Of a stretch of DNA of 32,632 nt, positions 13,235 to 22,014 are shown in pieces. The position numbers were made by a program, and so were the translations under genes. The notes below the pieces were generated by a model that saw nothing but the letters and a program-made list of their open reading frames with translations, was not told the DNA's origin and searched no databases. Source of the stretch: an uncultured Clostridia bacterium. Lineage in GTDB: Bacteria; Bacillota; Clostridia; Christensenellales; Borkfalkiaceae. Location: the NCBI GenBank assembly GCA_947630245.1, contig CANRGR010000011.1:1-32632 (forward strand), in the 5' to 3' direction. How positions within the stretch are numbered: the first letter of the stretch is position 1; each line of letters begins with the position of its first letter.

Positions 13235-14935
13235 TTATGAGCGATAACAGTCGCAAGCGCGCCCGTCGGGCAGAAATCCCGTGTCCGAACATTTCGGGCA
13301 GACATACTTGGGCGTGAAGTCCTCCTCCGTCAGATTCAGCCGTTTCATGGCGGATTCCCGCCTCAGGCGATATTGTTCGATCTCTTCCCGAATGGGCGCG
13401 ACCTGCGCGGGGGAAAAGACTTCCGCCTTTGCGAGTTCGATCTCCCGTTTTTTGAGTTCGCGGTCGGAGAGGCGGAACTCCTCGTCCTCTTCCGCCTTTT
13501 TTCGCGCCTGTTCCGCGGCGGACGCCGCTCTTTGCCGAAGGACGGCATAGTGGTGTTCGCGGTCGGCGCGCAAATCCGCTGCGACGGCGGCTTCGCTCCG
13601 GAAGTCGGGTTTTGCGCCCGTCTTTTCGGGGATAGCGTCGGGGGAGAAGATTTCCGTGCGCTTCCAACCGGAGAGAAGTTTATTCATGTAGGCGAGGGGG
13701 GCGGACGCGCCCGCGCTCCGCTTTGCCGCTTCGAGAATCATTTCATCGGAGAAATTCCAGCTCTTCCACGCGCGGATCATTCCGAGCGCGCTCTGCGTCT
13801 TTTTGACGACTCCGCAGACGGATTGGACGGATTGCAGCAGCCGAAGCAGTTTTTCGGTCGCCGCGCAGTAGGCGCGGATTCCCGTGGCGTCCACGATCCC
13901 GTCGGCGTAGAGGGAATCGAGCAGGGCGTCTAACTCTTCGAATCCGTAGCCGAGCTTGAACGCGAGTCCCGAGAGCAGGAGGAGACTTTCGCCGTCGTAG
14001 CCGTGTTCGAGCCATTTTTCCGCATAGGTTTCGATGTATGCGCGGGGATTCTGGATTCTGACGCCGAGTTTCCGCGCGATTTTATAGACGAGGTCGGAGC
14101 ATTCCGCCCGCCGCGCGAGGTATTCCTCCGCCTCCGCACGGGTGTGCAGATCGCGCTCGTTCAGCTCCGAGACGAGAAGATCAAGCCCGGACATGCTCCC
14201 TTTTTTGAGCGCGGATGCCGCGGCGAGCAGCGCGCCCGGTTCCATGCCTTCCGCATGCCATTTTTCGAGAAGTTCGTAGTCCGGTTCGGCGGGTTTTTTA
14301 TAGATTCCGAGGAGCGAAAACAGTTTCCCGAGTTCCCGCTCGTTCTTGTTGAAGTCGGCAAGGTCGCGTTCGACCTGTTCGCAGGTAAATTTTTGCTCCT
14401 TGCAGAGTTTTTTCGCCTTGTTGAGCATGTGCGCCGAGGAGAGCTTTTCGCCGTCCTTCCCCGCGCAGTATTCCGCGATGAGCAGAAACGCCTGCTGTTC
14501 CATCGGGTTGTTTTCGAGAAATTCGAGAATGCGGCTCATCTCATAGGGCTTGAAATCCGCGTTGGCGCGTTGGAGAATCTTGTAAAATTCGCGGTTGAAG
14601 TCCGAATACTTCTCCGGGCGGATCGGCTTGGGCTTGCCGACGGCGGCGTTCACGGGGAGATATTCGACATAGAGCGGATCGCGCGAGAGAATGTGGACAA
14701 GATCGCACTCCTCCCAGAATCCGTAGATTTCGAGAAGCCGCTCATAGGGGATTTTTAACAGCTTTCCCATGCTGCGCCCGTCGAATTCCTCTTTGCAGGA
14801 GCAGAGATAGAGCCCGTACAGATAGGCGCGCACGGCGTCCCCGTCCGCCTGCGGGAGATATTTCGTGATGAACTGATTCTCCACGCTTGTGAACATATTC
14901 GAAGTAAAATCTTTGGAAAAGACCGAGAAGGACAT
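13235..14935 (-). CDS. DnaD/DnaB-family replication protein fused to a DnaI-like N-terminal zinc region, no AAA+ domain
   Basis: This 566-residue protein appears modular. Residues 1-95 form a winged-helix-like domain. A helical middle follows, then a DnaB_2/DnaD motif at about 389-430 ('WNFSDEMILEAAKRSAG', 'YMNKLLSGWK'). Residues about 459-566 form a charged coiled coil ending in 'YVCPKCSDTGF' and 'CDCYRS' (C546, C549, C561, C563). This tail resembles the N-terminal helicase-binding zinc region of clostridial DnaI/DnaC loaders, encoded directly after the dnaD-like gene in e.g. C. difficile. Here the chain stops right after the zinc motif; the AAA+ ATPase that should follow is absent. The start at 14935 has AGAGGAA upstream. 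DnaD and DnaI load the replicative helicase at origins; the dnaB helicase gene is at 26039-27460. Confidence 0.8.
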   Translation of the reverse strand: MSFSVFSKDFTSNMFTSVENQFITKYLPQADGDAVRAYLYGLYLCSCKEEFDGRSMGKLLKIPYERLLEIYGFWEECDLVHILSRDPLYVEYLPVNAAVGKPKPIRPEKYSDFNREFYKILQRANADFKPYEMSRILEFLENNPMEQQAFLLIAEYCAGKDGEKLSSAHMLNKAKKLCKEQKFTCEQVERDLADFNKNERELGKLFSLLGIYKKPAEPDYELLEKWHAEGMEPGALLAAASALKKGSMSGLDLLVSELNERDLHTRAEAEEYLARRAECSDLVYKIARKLGVRIQNPRAYIETYAEKWLEHGYDGESLLLLSGLAFKLGYGFEELDALLDSLYADGIVDATGIRAYCAATEKLLRLLQSVQSVCGVVKKTQSALGMIRAWKSWNFSDEMILEAAKRSAGASAPLAYMNKLLSGWKRTEIFSPDAIPEKTGAKPDFRSEAAVAADLRADREHHYAVLRQRAASAAEQARKKAEEDEEFRLSDRELKKREIELAKAEVFSPAQVAPIREEIEQYRLRRESAMKRLNLTEEDFTPKYVCPKCSDTGFLPDGRACDCYRS

Positions 14936-14954
14936 CTGATTCCTCTTGATATGC

Positions 14955-14983
14955 TTGCTTTTTTCCGCAAGGCGTTGTATAAT
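14955..14983 (+). promoter_or_regulatory. Sigma-A-type promoter for sbcDC
   Basis: TTGCTT (14955-14960), a 17-base spacer and a perfect TATAAT (14978-14983) point toward sbcD, with a leader of roughly 65 bases. Its -10 box ends exactly where the -10 box of the opposing promoter begins. Confidence 0.7.
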
Positions 14984-15012
14984 AGTATAGCATAACTTCC
15001 GCGCAAATGCAA
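14984..15012 (-). promoter_or_regulatory. Sigma-A-type promoter for the DnaD-like gene
   Basis: On the minus strand, TTGCAT (15012-15007), 17 bases and TATACT (14989-14984) lie about 50 bases upstream of the start codon at 14935. The first 13 bases, TTGCATTTGCGCG, are identical to the promoter at 4170. Confidence 0.7.
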
Positions 15013-15054
15013 AGAATTTTTCGCGCGAAACGGAAATCCGCTTTTTTTCAGACG

Positions 15055-16209
15055 ATGATCCTGTTACATACTTCCGATCTTCATATCGGCAAACGCCTCG
15101 CAGACAGGGAGCGCTTGCCCGAGCAGGCAGACGTTCTCGACGAGATCGCACTCCTCTGCGAACGGGAACATGTCTCCGTTGTGCTCATCGCCGGGGACGT
15201 GTTCGATACCTATCTTCCTTCCGCCGAGGCGGAGGAAGTCTTTTACCGTTCCCTCATAAAACTTGCAGGGAAGGACCGCGCGGTCGTCATCGTCAGCGGG
15301 AACCATGACGACGGCGTGCGGCTTGCCGCGGCGGACGGGCTTGCCGCGGAGCAGGGGATCTACATCTTCGGCAACGCGCCGCGCCGTTTTGCGGTTGGCG
15401 GGAGCCGCGCGGTGCGCCCTGTGGAATCGGGGGAGAATTTTCTCGTTCTCGAAGACGTGAGAACGGGCGAACGGGTGTATCTCAACGCGCTTCCCTATCC
15501 CAACGAGGCGCGGCTCAGAGAGGATAAGACGGACGAGAGCTATTCCGAGAAGATGGCGCGGTGGATCGCGCGGGGCGAAGAGGGCTACCGCGGCGGCATT
15601 CCGCATATTCTGCTCAGCCATCTCTTTGTCGCGGGCGGAAGAACGAGCGAGGGAGAGCGGAACATTGATCTCGGCGGCGCGCGCGCCGTTCCCGTCTCCG
15701 TCCTTCCGCGGGACGGATACATCGCGCTCGGGCATCTGCACCGGAGACAGACGATCGGAAACGCGCATTACAGCGGCTCGATTCTGCAATATTCCTTTGA
15801 CGAGGCGGGCACGGAAAAGTGCGTCCTTCTTCTGGAAACGAAGGGCGATTCTTTCGGACCCGTCAGGGAGATTCCCCTTCATGCGGGAAAGAAGCTCGTC
15901 CGTCTCGAATGCACGGGCGTTTCCGAGGCGCTCGCCCTGCTTCCCAAATATGAGAATTGTTTCATCGAACTCACCCTGCATCTCACCGCTCCGCTCACCG
16001 CGCAGGAGACGAACGCCCTGAATCAGGCGAACGAGGGGCTGGTCAGCCTGAACCCGCGCATTCTTTCGGGCGAGACCGTTTCCGTTCCCTCGCGCGCAAA
16101 TATGGACGGCGGGGAGCTGTTCACGCAATATTATCGCTCCGTCTACGGGGAGGACCCCGACGGCGCGCTCAAAACCGCATTTCTGGAACTTTTGGAGGAA
16201 GGAACATGA
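15055..16209 (+). CDS. sbcD: Nuclease subunit SbcD (Mre11-like)
   Basis: SbcD is the metallophosphoesterase nuclease of the SbcCD complex, which cuts hairpins and protein-blocked DNA ends. The 384-residue protein has the phosphodiesterase motifs in order: 'LLHTSDLHIGKR' (D8, H10), 'LIAGDVFDT', 'VSGNHDDG', 'HILLSHLF' and 'IALGHLHRRQ'. I chose ATG 15055 because it gives the normal N-terminus; an in-frame ATG at 15007 would add 16 residues and neither has a clear ribosome binding site. It overlaps sbcC by 4 bases (ATGA), the normal arrangement. Transcription probably starts near 14990 from a promoter that abuts the opposing one. Confidence 0.95.
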   Translation: MILLHTSDLHIGKRLADRERLPEQADVLDEIALLCEREHVSVVLIAGDVFDTYLPSAEAEEVFYRSLIKLAGKDRAVVIVSGNHDDGVRLAAADGLAAEQGIYIFGNAPRRFAVGGSRAVRPVESGENFLVLEDVRTGERVYLNALPYPNEARLREDKTDESYSEKMARWIARGEEGYRGGIPHILLSHLFVAGGRTSEGERNIDLGGARAVPVSVLPRDGYIALGHLHRRQTIGNAHYSGSILQYSFDEAGTEKCVLLLETKGDSFGPVREIPLHAGKKLVRLECTGVSEALALLPKYENCFIELTLHLTAPLTAQETNALNQANEGLVSLNPRILSGETVSVPSRANMDGGELFTQYYRSVYGEDPDGALKTAFLELLEEGT

Positions 16210-18782
16210 AACCGCTCTATCTCGAACTGTGCGGGATCAATTCTTTTTCCGAACCCGCGGAGATTGATTTTACAAGACTGCTCGAATTCGGGATCTTCGG
16301 GATCTTCGGGGATACGGGCTCGGGCAAGAGCACGATTCTCGATTGCATCGGCTTTGCGCTCTACGGAAACGTGACGCGCTCGCGCACGGGAAGCATGTCG
16401 GAGATCGTCAACGAACGGTGCGAAAAGGCGTATGTCCGCTTCGAATTCGAAATCATGTTCGAGGGGCGGCGCCGCCGCTTCCGCGTCGAGCGGGAACTCA
16501 AACGCAAAAATTCCCTGCAATCGGTCAAAGTCTTTGAGCGGGAGGGCGAGGCGCTCCACGCGCTCTGCGACGGCGTGCGGGAGAGCAACGCGCTCCTCGA
16601 ACGCATCATCGGGCTCGAACAGAAGGACTTCGAAAAGTGTATCGCGCTTCCGCAGGGGGAATTTGCGCAGTTCGTGCGCGCCCAGCGTTCGGACAGGCTC
16701 AAACTTGTCTCGCGGCTCTTCGATCTCGAAGCCTACGGCGAGGCGCTCGTCAAGCGCGCCAACGCGAATTTTGCCGCGGCGCGGACGGAGTGCGATCTGA
16801 TCGACGCGCGGCTCGAACCGTATGCTCAGATCTCCGCGGAGGCGAACGCACGGCTTCTGGCGGAGATCGGGCAGTGCGAGGAGGAGAACGCGGGCGCAAA
16901 GCGCGCGCTGGAATCCGCCCGCGAGGAGGAGAAACGCCTCACGGCGCTCGTATTGCGGCGTGAAGAGGCGGAATCGGTCGGGGCGCGGCTCTCCGCTCTC
17001 CGGGAGCGGGAGGGGGAGATTTCGGAGCTCGAACGCGAACTCGTCCGTCTCGAACGCGCGTCCTCCGTGTTACGCACGGCGGAAGAGGCAAAGACCGCGG
17101 AAGAGACCGCGGCGCGGGCAAAATCGGCGCTTGTCGCCGCGCAAGCCCAAAGCGAAGAGGCGGAGAAGAGATGGAAAGACTGCTCCGCATGGGACGAAGA
17201 GCGGGCGGACGAACAGATCGCCCTGCTCACGGAGCGCCGCGCACGGGCACAGCAGGCGGAGGAGGCGGCAAGGAAGATCGCCGTTCTCGGAAAGGAATTG
17301 AACGCCGCGCGCAGCGAATATCATGCCGAATCGGAGAAATTCCGCGATTTTTCCTACGAGGAGGAAAAGGCGGCGATCGAATCGCGCCTGAACAAACTCG
17401 GAGAGGGGGATTTTGCCGCCTTTGTTGAGGAGCGGGGCAAGGCCGCCCTGTTCCGCGGCGAATACGCACAGTTTGCGGGGGAATTGACGTCGCTCGGGGA
17501 GAAGTATCCCGTGGCGAAACCGGATACGGATCCCCTCGCCGAAAAATACAGAGCGCTGTCCGGGGGAGAAGAGATCGACTTCTCCCGTCTCCGCGCGGAA
17601 TACGAAGCGCGGGAGAGGACGAGGCGCGCGGAACAGGCGAATCTGCTCGATCTCGAACGCAGGAACGGGCTCTTCCGCGCCCATCGCGAGCGGTTGATGC
17701 AGCTCCAAACGGAGGGCGTCAGGCTCAAAGAAGAACTCGCCGAATGGCAGTCGCGCGCGGGGGACGGGGAGATGTCTCTTGCCGACGTCGACAGGGAACT
17801 TTCCGCAAAACGGAAGGAGAAAAAGGAATTTCTCGCGATCCGCGAACGCGCGCGGAGCGACCGCGAAGCGGCAAACGCCGCCTATGCCGCGGCATGCGAA
17901 AAACTGCGCGCCGCCGGGGAGAGCGCCGAACGCGCGGACAAGAGACTCAAAGACGAGCTGGAAAGGAGCGGATTTCCGGACGCGGAGGCAGCCGCCGCGC
18001 TCCTTGTCAGATTCGGAAGTCCGGAGCGCGCGAAGGAGGAGACGGCAAAGTACCGCGAAGAGTTTGCGGGACTTGCCGCCCGCGCCCGTGAACTCGGGAA
18101 GGACGATCTCTCCGCGGGAACGCGGGAAGCGCTCGGACAGGCAAAGGAGCGCCTTGCCGCGGCGGAAACGGAATACGAGACGGGCGTGAGGACGCTCGCG
18201 CTCAAAAAGGACGAATATCACCGCGGGGAAGAGGCGCTCGAAAAGAAGCGCGCGATCGAGAAGGAACGTGCCGCCGCGGCGCGCCGCCTGGAACTCGCGG
18301 AGCGGTTGAAAAAGCTCCTCGAAGGGAATAAATTCATGGAGTTTGTCGCGGAAGAGTATCTCGTGAACGTGGCGGAGAATGCGGGCGCAAGACTGCTCTC
18401 TCTCACGTCGGGGCGGTATTTTCTCCGCTATGAAGGGGGATTTCTCGTCGGGGACAATCTCTGCGGAGGAAAGACGCGGGGCGTCTACACCCTCTCGGGC
18501 GGCGAGACGTTTCTCGTCTCTCTCTCCCTTGCGCTTGCGCTCTCGGCGGAGATCTGCGCAAAGAGCCTCCGTCCCATCGAATTTTTCTTCCTCGACGAGG
18601 GGTTCGGCACGCTCGACGAGCGGCTCGTCGACACGGTGATGGACAGCCTCGAAAAACTCAGGAACGAGCATTTTTCGATCGGGATCATCTCCCATGTCGA
18701 GGAACTCAAACACCGCATCGAGCGCAAGCTCCTTGTGGAAAAGGCGAACGAAAAACGAGGTTCGCGCATCAGTGTAAATTAA
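16206..18782 (+). CDS. sbcC: Nuclease subunit SbcC (Rad50-like ATPase), short and without a CxxC zinc hook
   Basis: SbcC is the SMC-like ATPase of the SbcCD nuclease. The 858-residue protein has Walker A G35-DTGSGKST43, the signature 'TLSGGE' (S764-E767) and Walker B 'EFFFLDEGFGTLD' (D797, E798). Between them are two long Glu/Arg/Ala-rich coiled coils. At the apex Rad50/SbcC proteins carry a CxxC zinc hook that joins two complexes. Here no CxxC occurs anywhere in the chain; at the exact midpoint, where a hook should be, the sequence reads K-Y434-P-V-A437, reminiscent of CPxC with both cysteines lost. Length is on the short side for SbcC. The gene is translationally coupled to sbcD. Confidence 0.93.
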   Translation: MKPLYLELCGINSFSEPAEIDFTRLLEFGIFGIFGDTGSGKSTILDCIGFALYGNVTRSRTGSMSEIVNERCEKAYVRFEFEIMFEGRRRRFRVERELKRKNSLQSVKVFEREGEALHALCDGVRESNALLERIIGLEQKDFEKCIALPQGEFAQFVRAQRSDRLKLVSRLFDLEAYGEALVKRANANFAAARTECDLIDARLEPYAQISAEANARLLAEIGQCEEENAGAKRALESAREEEKRLTALVLRREEAESVGARLSALREREGEISELERELVRLERASSVLRTAEEAKTAEETAARAKSALVAAQAQSEEAEKRWKDCSAWDEERADEQIALLTERRARAQQAEEAARKIAVLGKELNAARSEYHAESEKFRDFSYEEEKAAIESRLNKLGEGDFAAFVEERGKAALFRGEYAQFAGELTSLGEKYPVAKPDTDPLAEKYRALSGGEEIDFSRLRAEYEARERTRRAEQANLLDLERRNGLFRAHRERLMQLQTEGVRLKEELAEWQSRAGDGEMSLADVDRELSAKRKEKKEFLAIRERARSDREAANAAYAAACEKLRAAGESAERADKRLKDELERSGFPDAEAAAALLVRFGSPERAKEETAKYREEFAGLAARARELGKDDLSAGTREALGQAKERLAAAETEYETGVRTLALKKDEYHRGEEALEKKRAIEKERAAAARRLELAERLKKLLEGNKFMEFVAEEYLVNVAENAGARLLSLTSGRYFLRYEGGFLVGDNLCGGKTRGVYTLSGGETFLVSLSLALALSAEICAKSLRPIEFFFLDEGFGTLDERLVDTVMDSLEKLRNEHFSIGIISHVEELKHRIERKLLVEKANEKRGSRISVN

Positions 18783-18797
18783 AGCGAGGTATTGCTT

Positions 18798-20477
18798 GTG
18801 GCAAATACGATTTTAACGCCGATCACACTCTGGAAAGATTTCGACGACACGCTTCCGCTCTGCGAGGAGATTCTCTCCGAACGGGAGGCGGACGGCGTCA
18901 TCTGCCGCGAAGTTTACTTTCTCGGGAGACTGACCGAATTCGGAAGAGTGAAAATCTACGGAAAGTTCTATCTTCCCGCGGGCGCGGAGAGCTATCCCGT
19001 CGTGATGATCCTGTTCGAGGCGGGATTTCCCGCCGATCCCCATCTCGTCGCCCATTTCACCGACCGCGGGTTCGGAGTGCTCGCCGTGGATTACTGCGGC
19101 GACATGGGGGACGGACGGCACACGATCTATCCGCGGGATATCGACTATGCGAATTATTCGCGCGTCGGCAGGGCGATGGACTATGCCGACAAGACCGCGA
19201 AGGAGACGAGTTGGTACGAATGGGCGGCGGTCGCGCGCTATGCGGCGAAATATCTCGCCTCCAAGCCCGAGGTGACCGAAGTCGGCGCGCTCGGACTGAG
19301 AACGGGGGGCGAGATTCTGTGGAAGATCGCGCCGTACGCGCCGATCGCCTGCATGATCTCCGTCTGCGCGGCGGGCTGGCTCGCCTATCGCAACATTGAG
19401 AAATTCGCGGGCGAAAACCGCACGTTCAACGAGGAGCGCCACCGCTTCATCGCGGGAATCGACTCGCAGAGCTATGCGCCGCATGTCAAGTGTCCCGTCC
19501 TGCTCATCTGCGCGATCAACGACAAAAAGTGCAATTACGACCGCGTCTACGATACCTTCCAGCAGATCAATCCCGGCGTCGAGCATGCAATTTTGTATTC
19601 CTCGCACGGAAACGGGCTGATCGGCTCCCATTCCTTTGTCGATATCGATCTGTTTCTCGACAAATATCTGCGCAGGCGCTCGGTGTATCTGAGCAAGCCC
19701 ATCTCGCTGACGGTGTTCGAGGACGAGGAGGGGAATCTGAAAGTGCGCGGGCTCTACGACGACGCGGGCGAGCCGAAGGAATGCGGCATCTTCTTCGCGG
19801 AAAAGGTCGACAGCTTCAAGGCGCGGGACTGGACGCGCGTCCTCGGCAACGCCCGAGATCTCAAAAACAGCAAGGCGGTGTTCCCGCTCGATATTTACGA
19901 GGGAAGCCGCAAGGTTCTTTTGTACACCTTCGTGCGCTATTCGAACGGATTCAGCGTCACGTCCAAGATTCAGGAAGTCACGCTCGGCAGCGCCTATAAG
20001 AACAGCCGTCCGCAGAGCCGCATTCTCTATTCCGGAGAGGACGGCTCGGTCGGATTTGCGAGTTTCCGCCGCCGCGCGGGCTCGATTGCGGACTGTTTCG
20101 CCGACGGTGTGCGCTCCGAAGTCCGCGTCCTTCCGGGGTACGGCGGAATCATGGGCGCGTCCGCGGCGGACGGGATCATCAGCTACCGCGTGAGCGAACC
20201 GCGGTATGCGCCGCCCGAGGGCGCCTGCTTCCGCTTCGACGCATACAGCGCGGAGGACCGGAAACTCAAAGTCACCTTCTATACGGACGAGGAAGAGGAA
20301 AAGGGATTTTCCTGCGAGCTCGACATTCCTGCGGGCGGGAAGTGGAAGAACTTCCTTTTGGGCAGCGGAGATCTCAAATCCGGGACGGGCGTTCCGCTCT
20401 CCGATTTTTCGGACGTCGTCTCCGTCGTCTTTTCGAGCGAGAGCGACGTGCTCGTCAATAATTTGATCTGGCTGTGA
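18798..20477 (+). CDS. Alpha/beta-hydrolase-fold protein with non-canonical nucleophile and C-terminal beta-sandwich domain
   Basis: Residues about 1-290 of this 559-residue protein look like a dienelactone-hydrolase/acyl-esterase-type alpha/beta hydrolase: 'YPVVMILFEAGFPAD' around the oxyanion region, an elbow 'GALGLRTGGE', then D242 ('CAINDKK') and H270/H278 ('YSSHGNG', 'GSHSF'). The elbow has Arg168 where the catalytic Ser or Cys (GxSxG) should be, so it is probably not a classic esterase. The last 150 or so residues resemble a carbohydrate-binding or CIA30-like beta-sandwich ('GKWKNFLLG', 'VVSVVFSSESDVLVNNLIWL'). GTG 18798 is preferred over TTG 18792 because GAGG at 18786-18789 is well spaced for it. 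There is no signal peptide. The function is unknown. Confidence 0.65.
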   Translation: MANTILTPITLWKDFDDTLPLCEEILSEREADGVICREVYFLGRLTEFGRVKIYGKFYLPAGAESYPVVMILFEAGFPADPHLVAHFTDRGFGVLAVDYCGDMGDGRHTIYPRDIDYANYSRVGRAMDYADKTAKETSWYEWAAVARYAAKYLASKPEVTEVGALGLRTGGEILWKIAPYAPIACMISVCAAGWLAYRNIEKFAGENRTFNEERHRFIAGIDSQSYAPHVKCPVLLICAINDKKCNYDRVYDTFQQINPGVEHAILYSSHGNGLIGSHSFVDIDLFLDKYLRRRSVYLSKPISLTVFEDEEGNLKVRGLYDDAGEPKECGIFFAEKVDSFKARDWTRVLGNARDLKNSKAVFPLDIYEGSRKVLLYTFVRYSNGFSVTSKIQEVTLGSAYKNSRPQSRILYSGEDGSVGFASFRRRAGSIADCFADGVRSEVRVLPGYGGIMGASAADGIISYRVSEPRYAPPEGACFRFDAYSAEDRKLKVTFYTDEEEEKGFSCELDIPAGGKWKNFLLGSGDLKSGTGVPLSDFSDVVSVVFSSESDVLVNNLIWL

Positions 20478-20502
20478 GCGATTGCTCACGGGAGGGAAAA
20501 GA

Positions 20503-21141
20503 ATGAAAAAGATCCGTCGCCCCGAGATGTTGGGGCGGAAACGGGAGAGCGGAATCTGGAATGACGTCCTTGTCATCGTCTGCGCGCTGCTCCTCGCCCT
20601 GCTGTTCTTCGAAATCTGGTTCAGCCGGGAATATTATGTCGTCGAGATCTCGGGCACGTCCATGATGGGGACGCTCAACGACGGGGATCTGCTCTACGCG
20701 CGGCGCAATGCGGAGGCGGAGCACGGCGACATCATCGTAATCGACGTCACCGATTACGAGGCGTTCCGCGGCTCCCCGCACGATTCCGACGGCAGATTCC
20801 GCATCATCAAGCGGGTCATCGGCACGGCGGGCGACGTCGTCCGCTGCCGCAACGGGGTCGTTTCGGTGAAATATGCGGGCGAGAGCGAATTTACCGCTCT
20901 TGACGAGCCGTACGTCCTCGGCGTCACATCGTCCTTTCCCGAGACGGAAGTGGGAGAAGGCGAGATCTTCTTCCTCGGCGACAACCGCTCCGTCAGCAAG
21001 GACTCGCGCGTGGCGGGCTGTTGCTATACAAAGGACGTCACCGGCGTCGTGCCGGATTGGTCTGTCTCCTGGAAGGGACTCATCAAGGGCTGGGAATCGT
21101 TCCGCTCTCTGTTCGGGGGCAGGACGCAAATCAAGGAATAA
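20503..21141 (+). CDS. lepB: Signal peptidase I
   Basis: This membrane-bound serine protease removes signal peptides from exported proteins, working after SecA/SecYEG. The 212-residue protein has a single N-terminal membrane anchor (residues 21-40, 'DVLVIVCALLLALLFFEIWF'), the catalytic S53 in 'EISGTSMMGTL', the general base K103 in 'RIIKRVIG', and the box E motif 'GDNRSVSKDSR' (159-169). ATG 20503 has GGAGGG at 20491-20496; an upstream in-frame TTG/ATT region is less likely. A small 6-bp hairpin (20474-20489, GTGAGC/GCTCAC) sits just before the binding site, overlapping the previous stop. The gene is followed by degV after 21 bases. Confidence 0.95.
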   Translation: MKKIRRPEMLGRKRESGIWNDVLVIVCALLLALLFFEIWFSREYYVVEISGTSMMGTLNDGDLLYARRNAEAEHGDIIVIDVTDYEAFRGSPHDSDGRFRIIKRVIGTAGDVVRCRNGVVSVKYAGESEFTALDEPYVLGVTSSFPETEVGEGEIFFLGDNRSVSKDSRVAGCCYTKDVTGVVPDWSVSWKGLIKGWESFRSLFGGRTQIKE

Positions 21142-21162
21142 CCATCGGAGGATACATATATT

Positions 21163-22005
21163 ATGGAAATCAAGATCACCACAGACAGCACCTGCGATCT
21201 CGGCAAGAGCATCGCCGAGCGCGGGATCGGCGTGATGCCGCTCTCCGTCATCCTGGGGAAGAACGCTTACCGCGACGGTGTGAACATCACGCCGCAGGAT
21301 ATTTTCGATCATGTGGAAAAGACGGGCGAGCTCCCCAAGACGGCGGCGCCCAGCATCGGCGATTACGAAGAGTTCTTCGCGCGCTATACGGACGAAGGCA
21401 AGACCGTCATCCACTACAATATCTCCGCAAAATCCTCCTCGTCCCATCAATACGCGCTCGAAGCGTCCAAGAAGTTCGGAAAGAAGGTGTATGTCGTGGA
21501 CAGCATGGCGCTTTCGAGCGGGCAGGGGCTCATGGTCATGAAGGCGTGCGATTTCGCGCGGGACGGCATGAGCCCTTCCAAGATCGTCGAGAAAACGCGC
21601 GCGCTTGCGCCCAAGATCAACACTTCCTTCGTTCCCGACCGACTCGACTATCTCTATAAGGGCGGCAGATGTTCCCGCATGGCGATGTACGGCGCGAACA
21701 TTCTCAAAATTCATCCTCTGATCGAGATGAGCGAAGGACAGCTCTATGCGGGCAAAAAGTACCGCGGCTCGATGGAAAAGTGTATCGCAAATTATATCGA
21801 CGATCTGAAAGCGCAGTATCCATCCTATGACAGGACGCGCGCCTTTATCACGCACAGCAGCGCGGACGAGAGCATTGTGGAAGTTGCGCGGAACAAAGTG
21901 CGGGAGCTCTTCTCCTTCGACGAAGTCCTCGAAACGGTGGCGGGATCGGTCATCACGGGACATTGCGGAAAAAATACGCTCGGCGTGCTGTTCATCGCCG
22001 AATAA
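21163..22005 (+). CDS. DegV family fatty-acid-binding protein
   Basis: DegV proteins (FakB-like) bind fatty acids and present them to the FakA kinase for incorporation into phospholipid. The 280-residue product has the family features 'ITTDSTCDL' at the N-terminus, 'TAAPSIGDYEEFF', 'HYNISAKSSSSHQYA', 'VVDSMALSSGQGLMV', and 'FVPDRLDYLYKGGRCS' followed by 'KIHPLIEM'. These match the fatty-acid-binding fold. The start has GGAGG at about 21147-21151. There is no FakA gene in the window. Which fatty acid it binds cannot be told. Confidence 0.93.
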   Translation: MEIKITTDSTCDLGKSIAERGIGVMPLSVILGKNAYRDGVNITPQDIFDHVEKTGELPKTAAPSIGDYEEFFARYTDEGKTVIHYNISAKSSSSHQYALEASKKFGKKVYVVDSMALSSGQGLMVMKACDFARDGMSPSKIVEKTRALAPKINTSFVPDRLDYLYKGGRCSRMAMYGANILKIHPLIEMSEGQLYAGKKYRGSMEKCIANYIDDLKAQYPSYDRTRAFITHSSADESIVEVARNKVRELFSFDEVLETVAGSVITGHCGKNTLGVLFIAE

Positions 22006-22014
22006 GGAGGTTTT

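Noticed and set aside
20474-20489. Small perfect hairpin GTGAGC/GCTCAC before lepB
   Set aside because: Six base pairs without a T-run; not a terminator, and too small to call a regulatory element.
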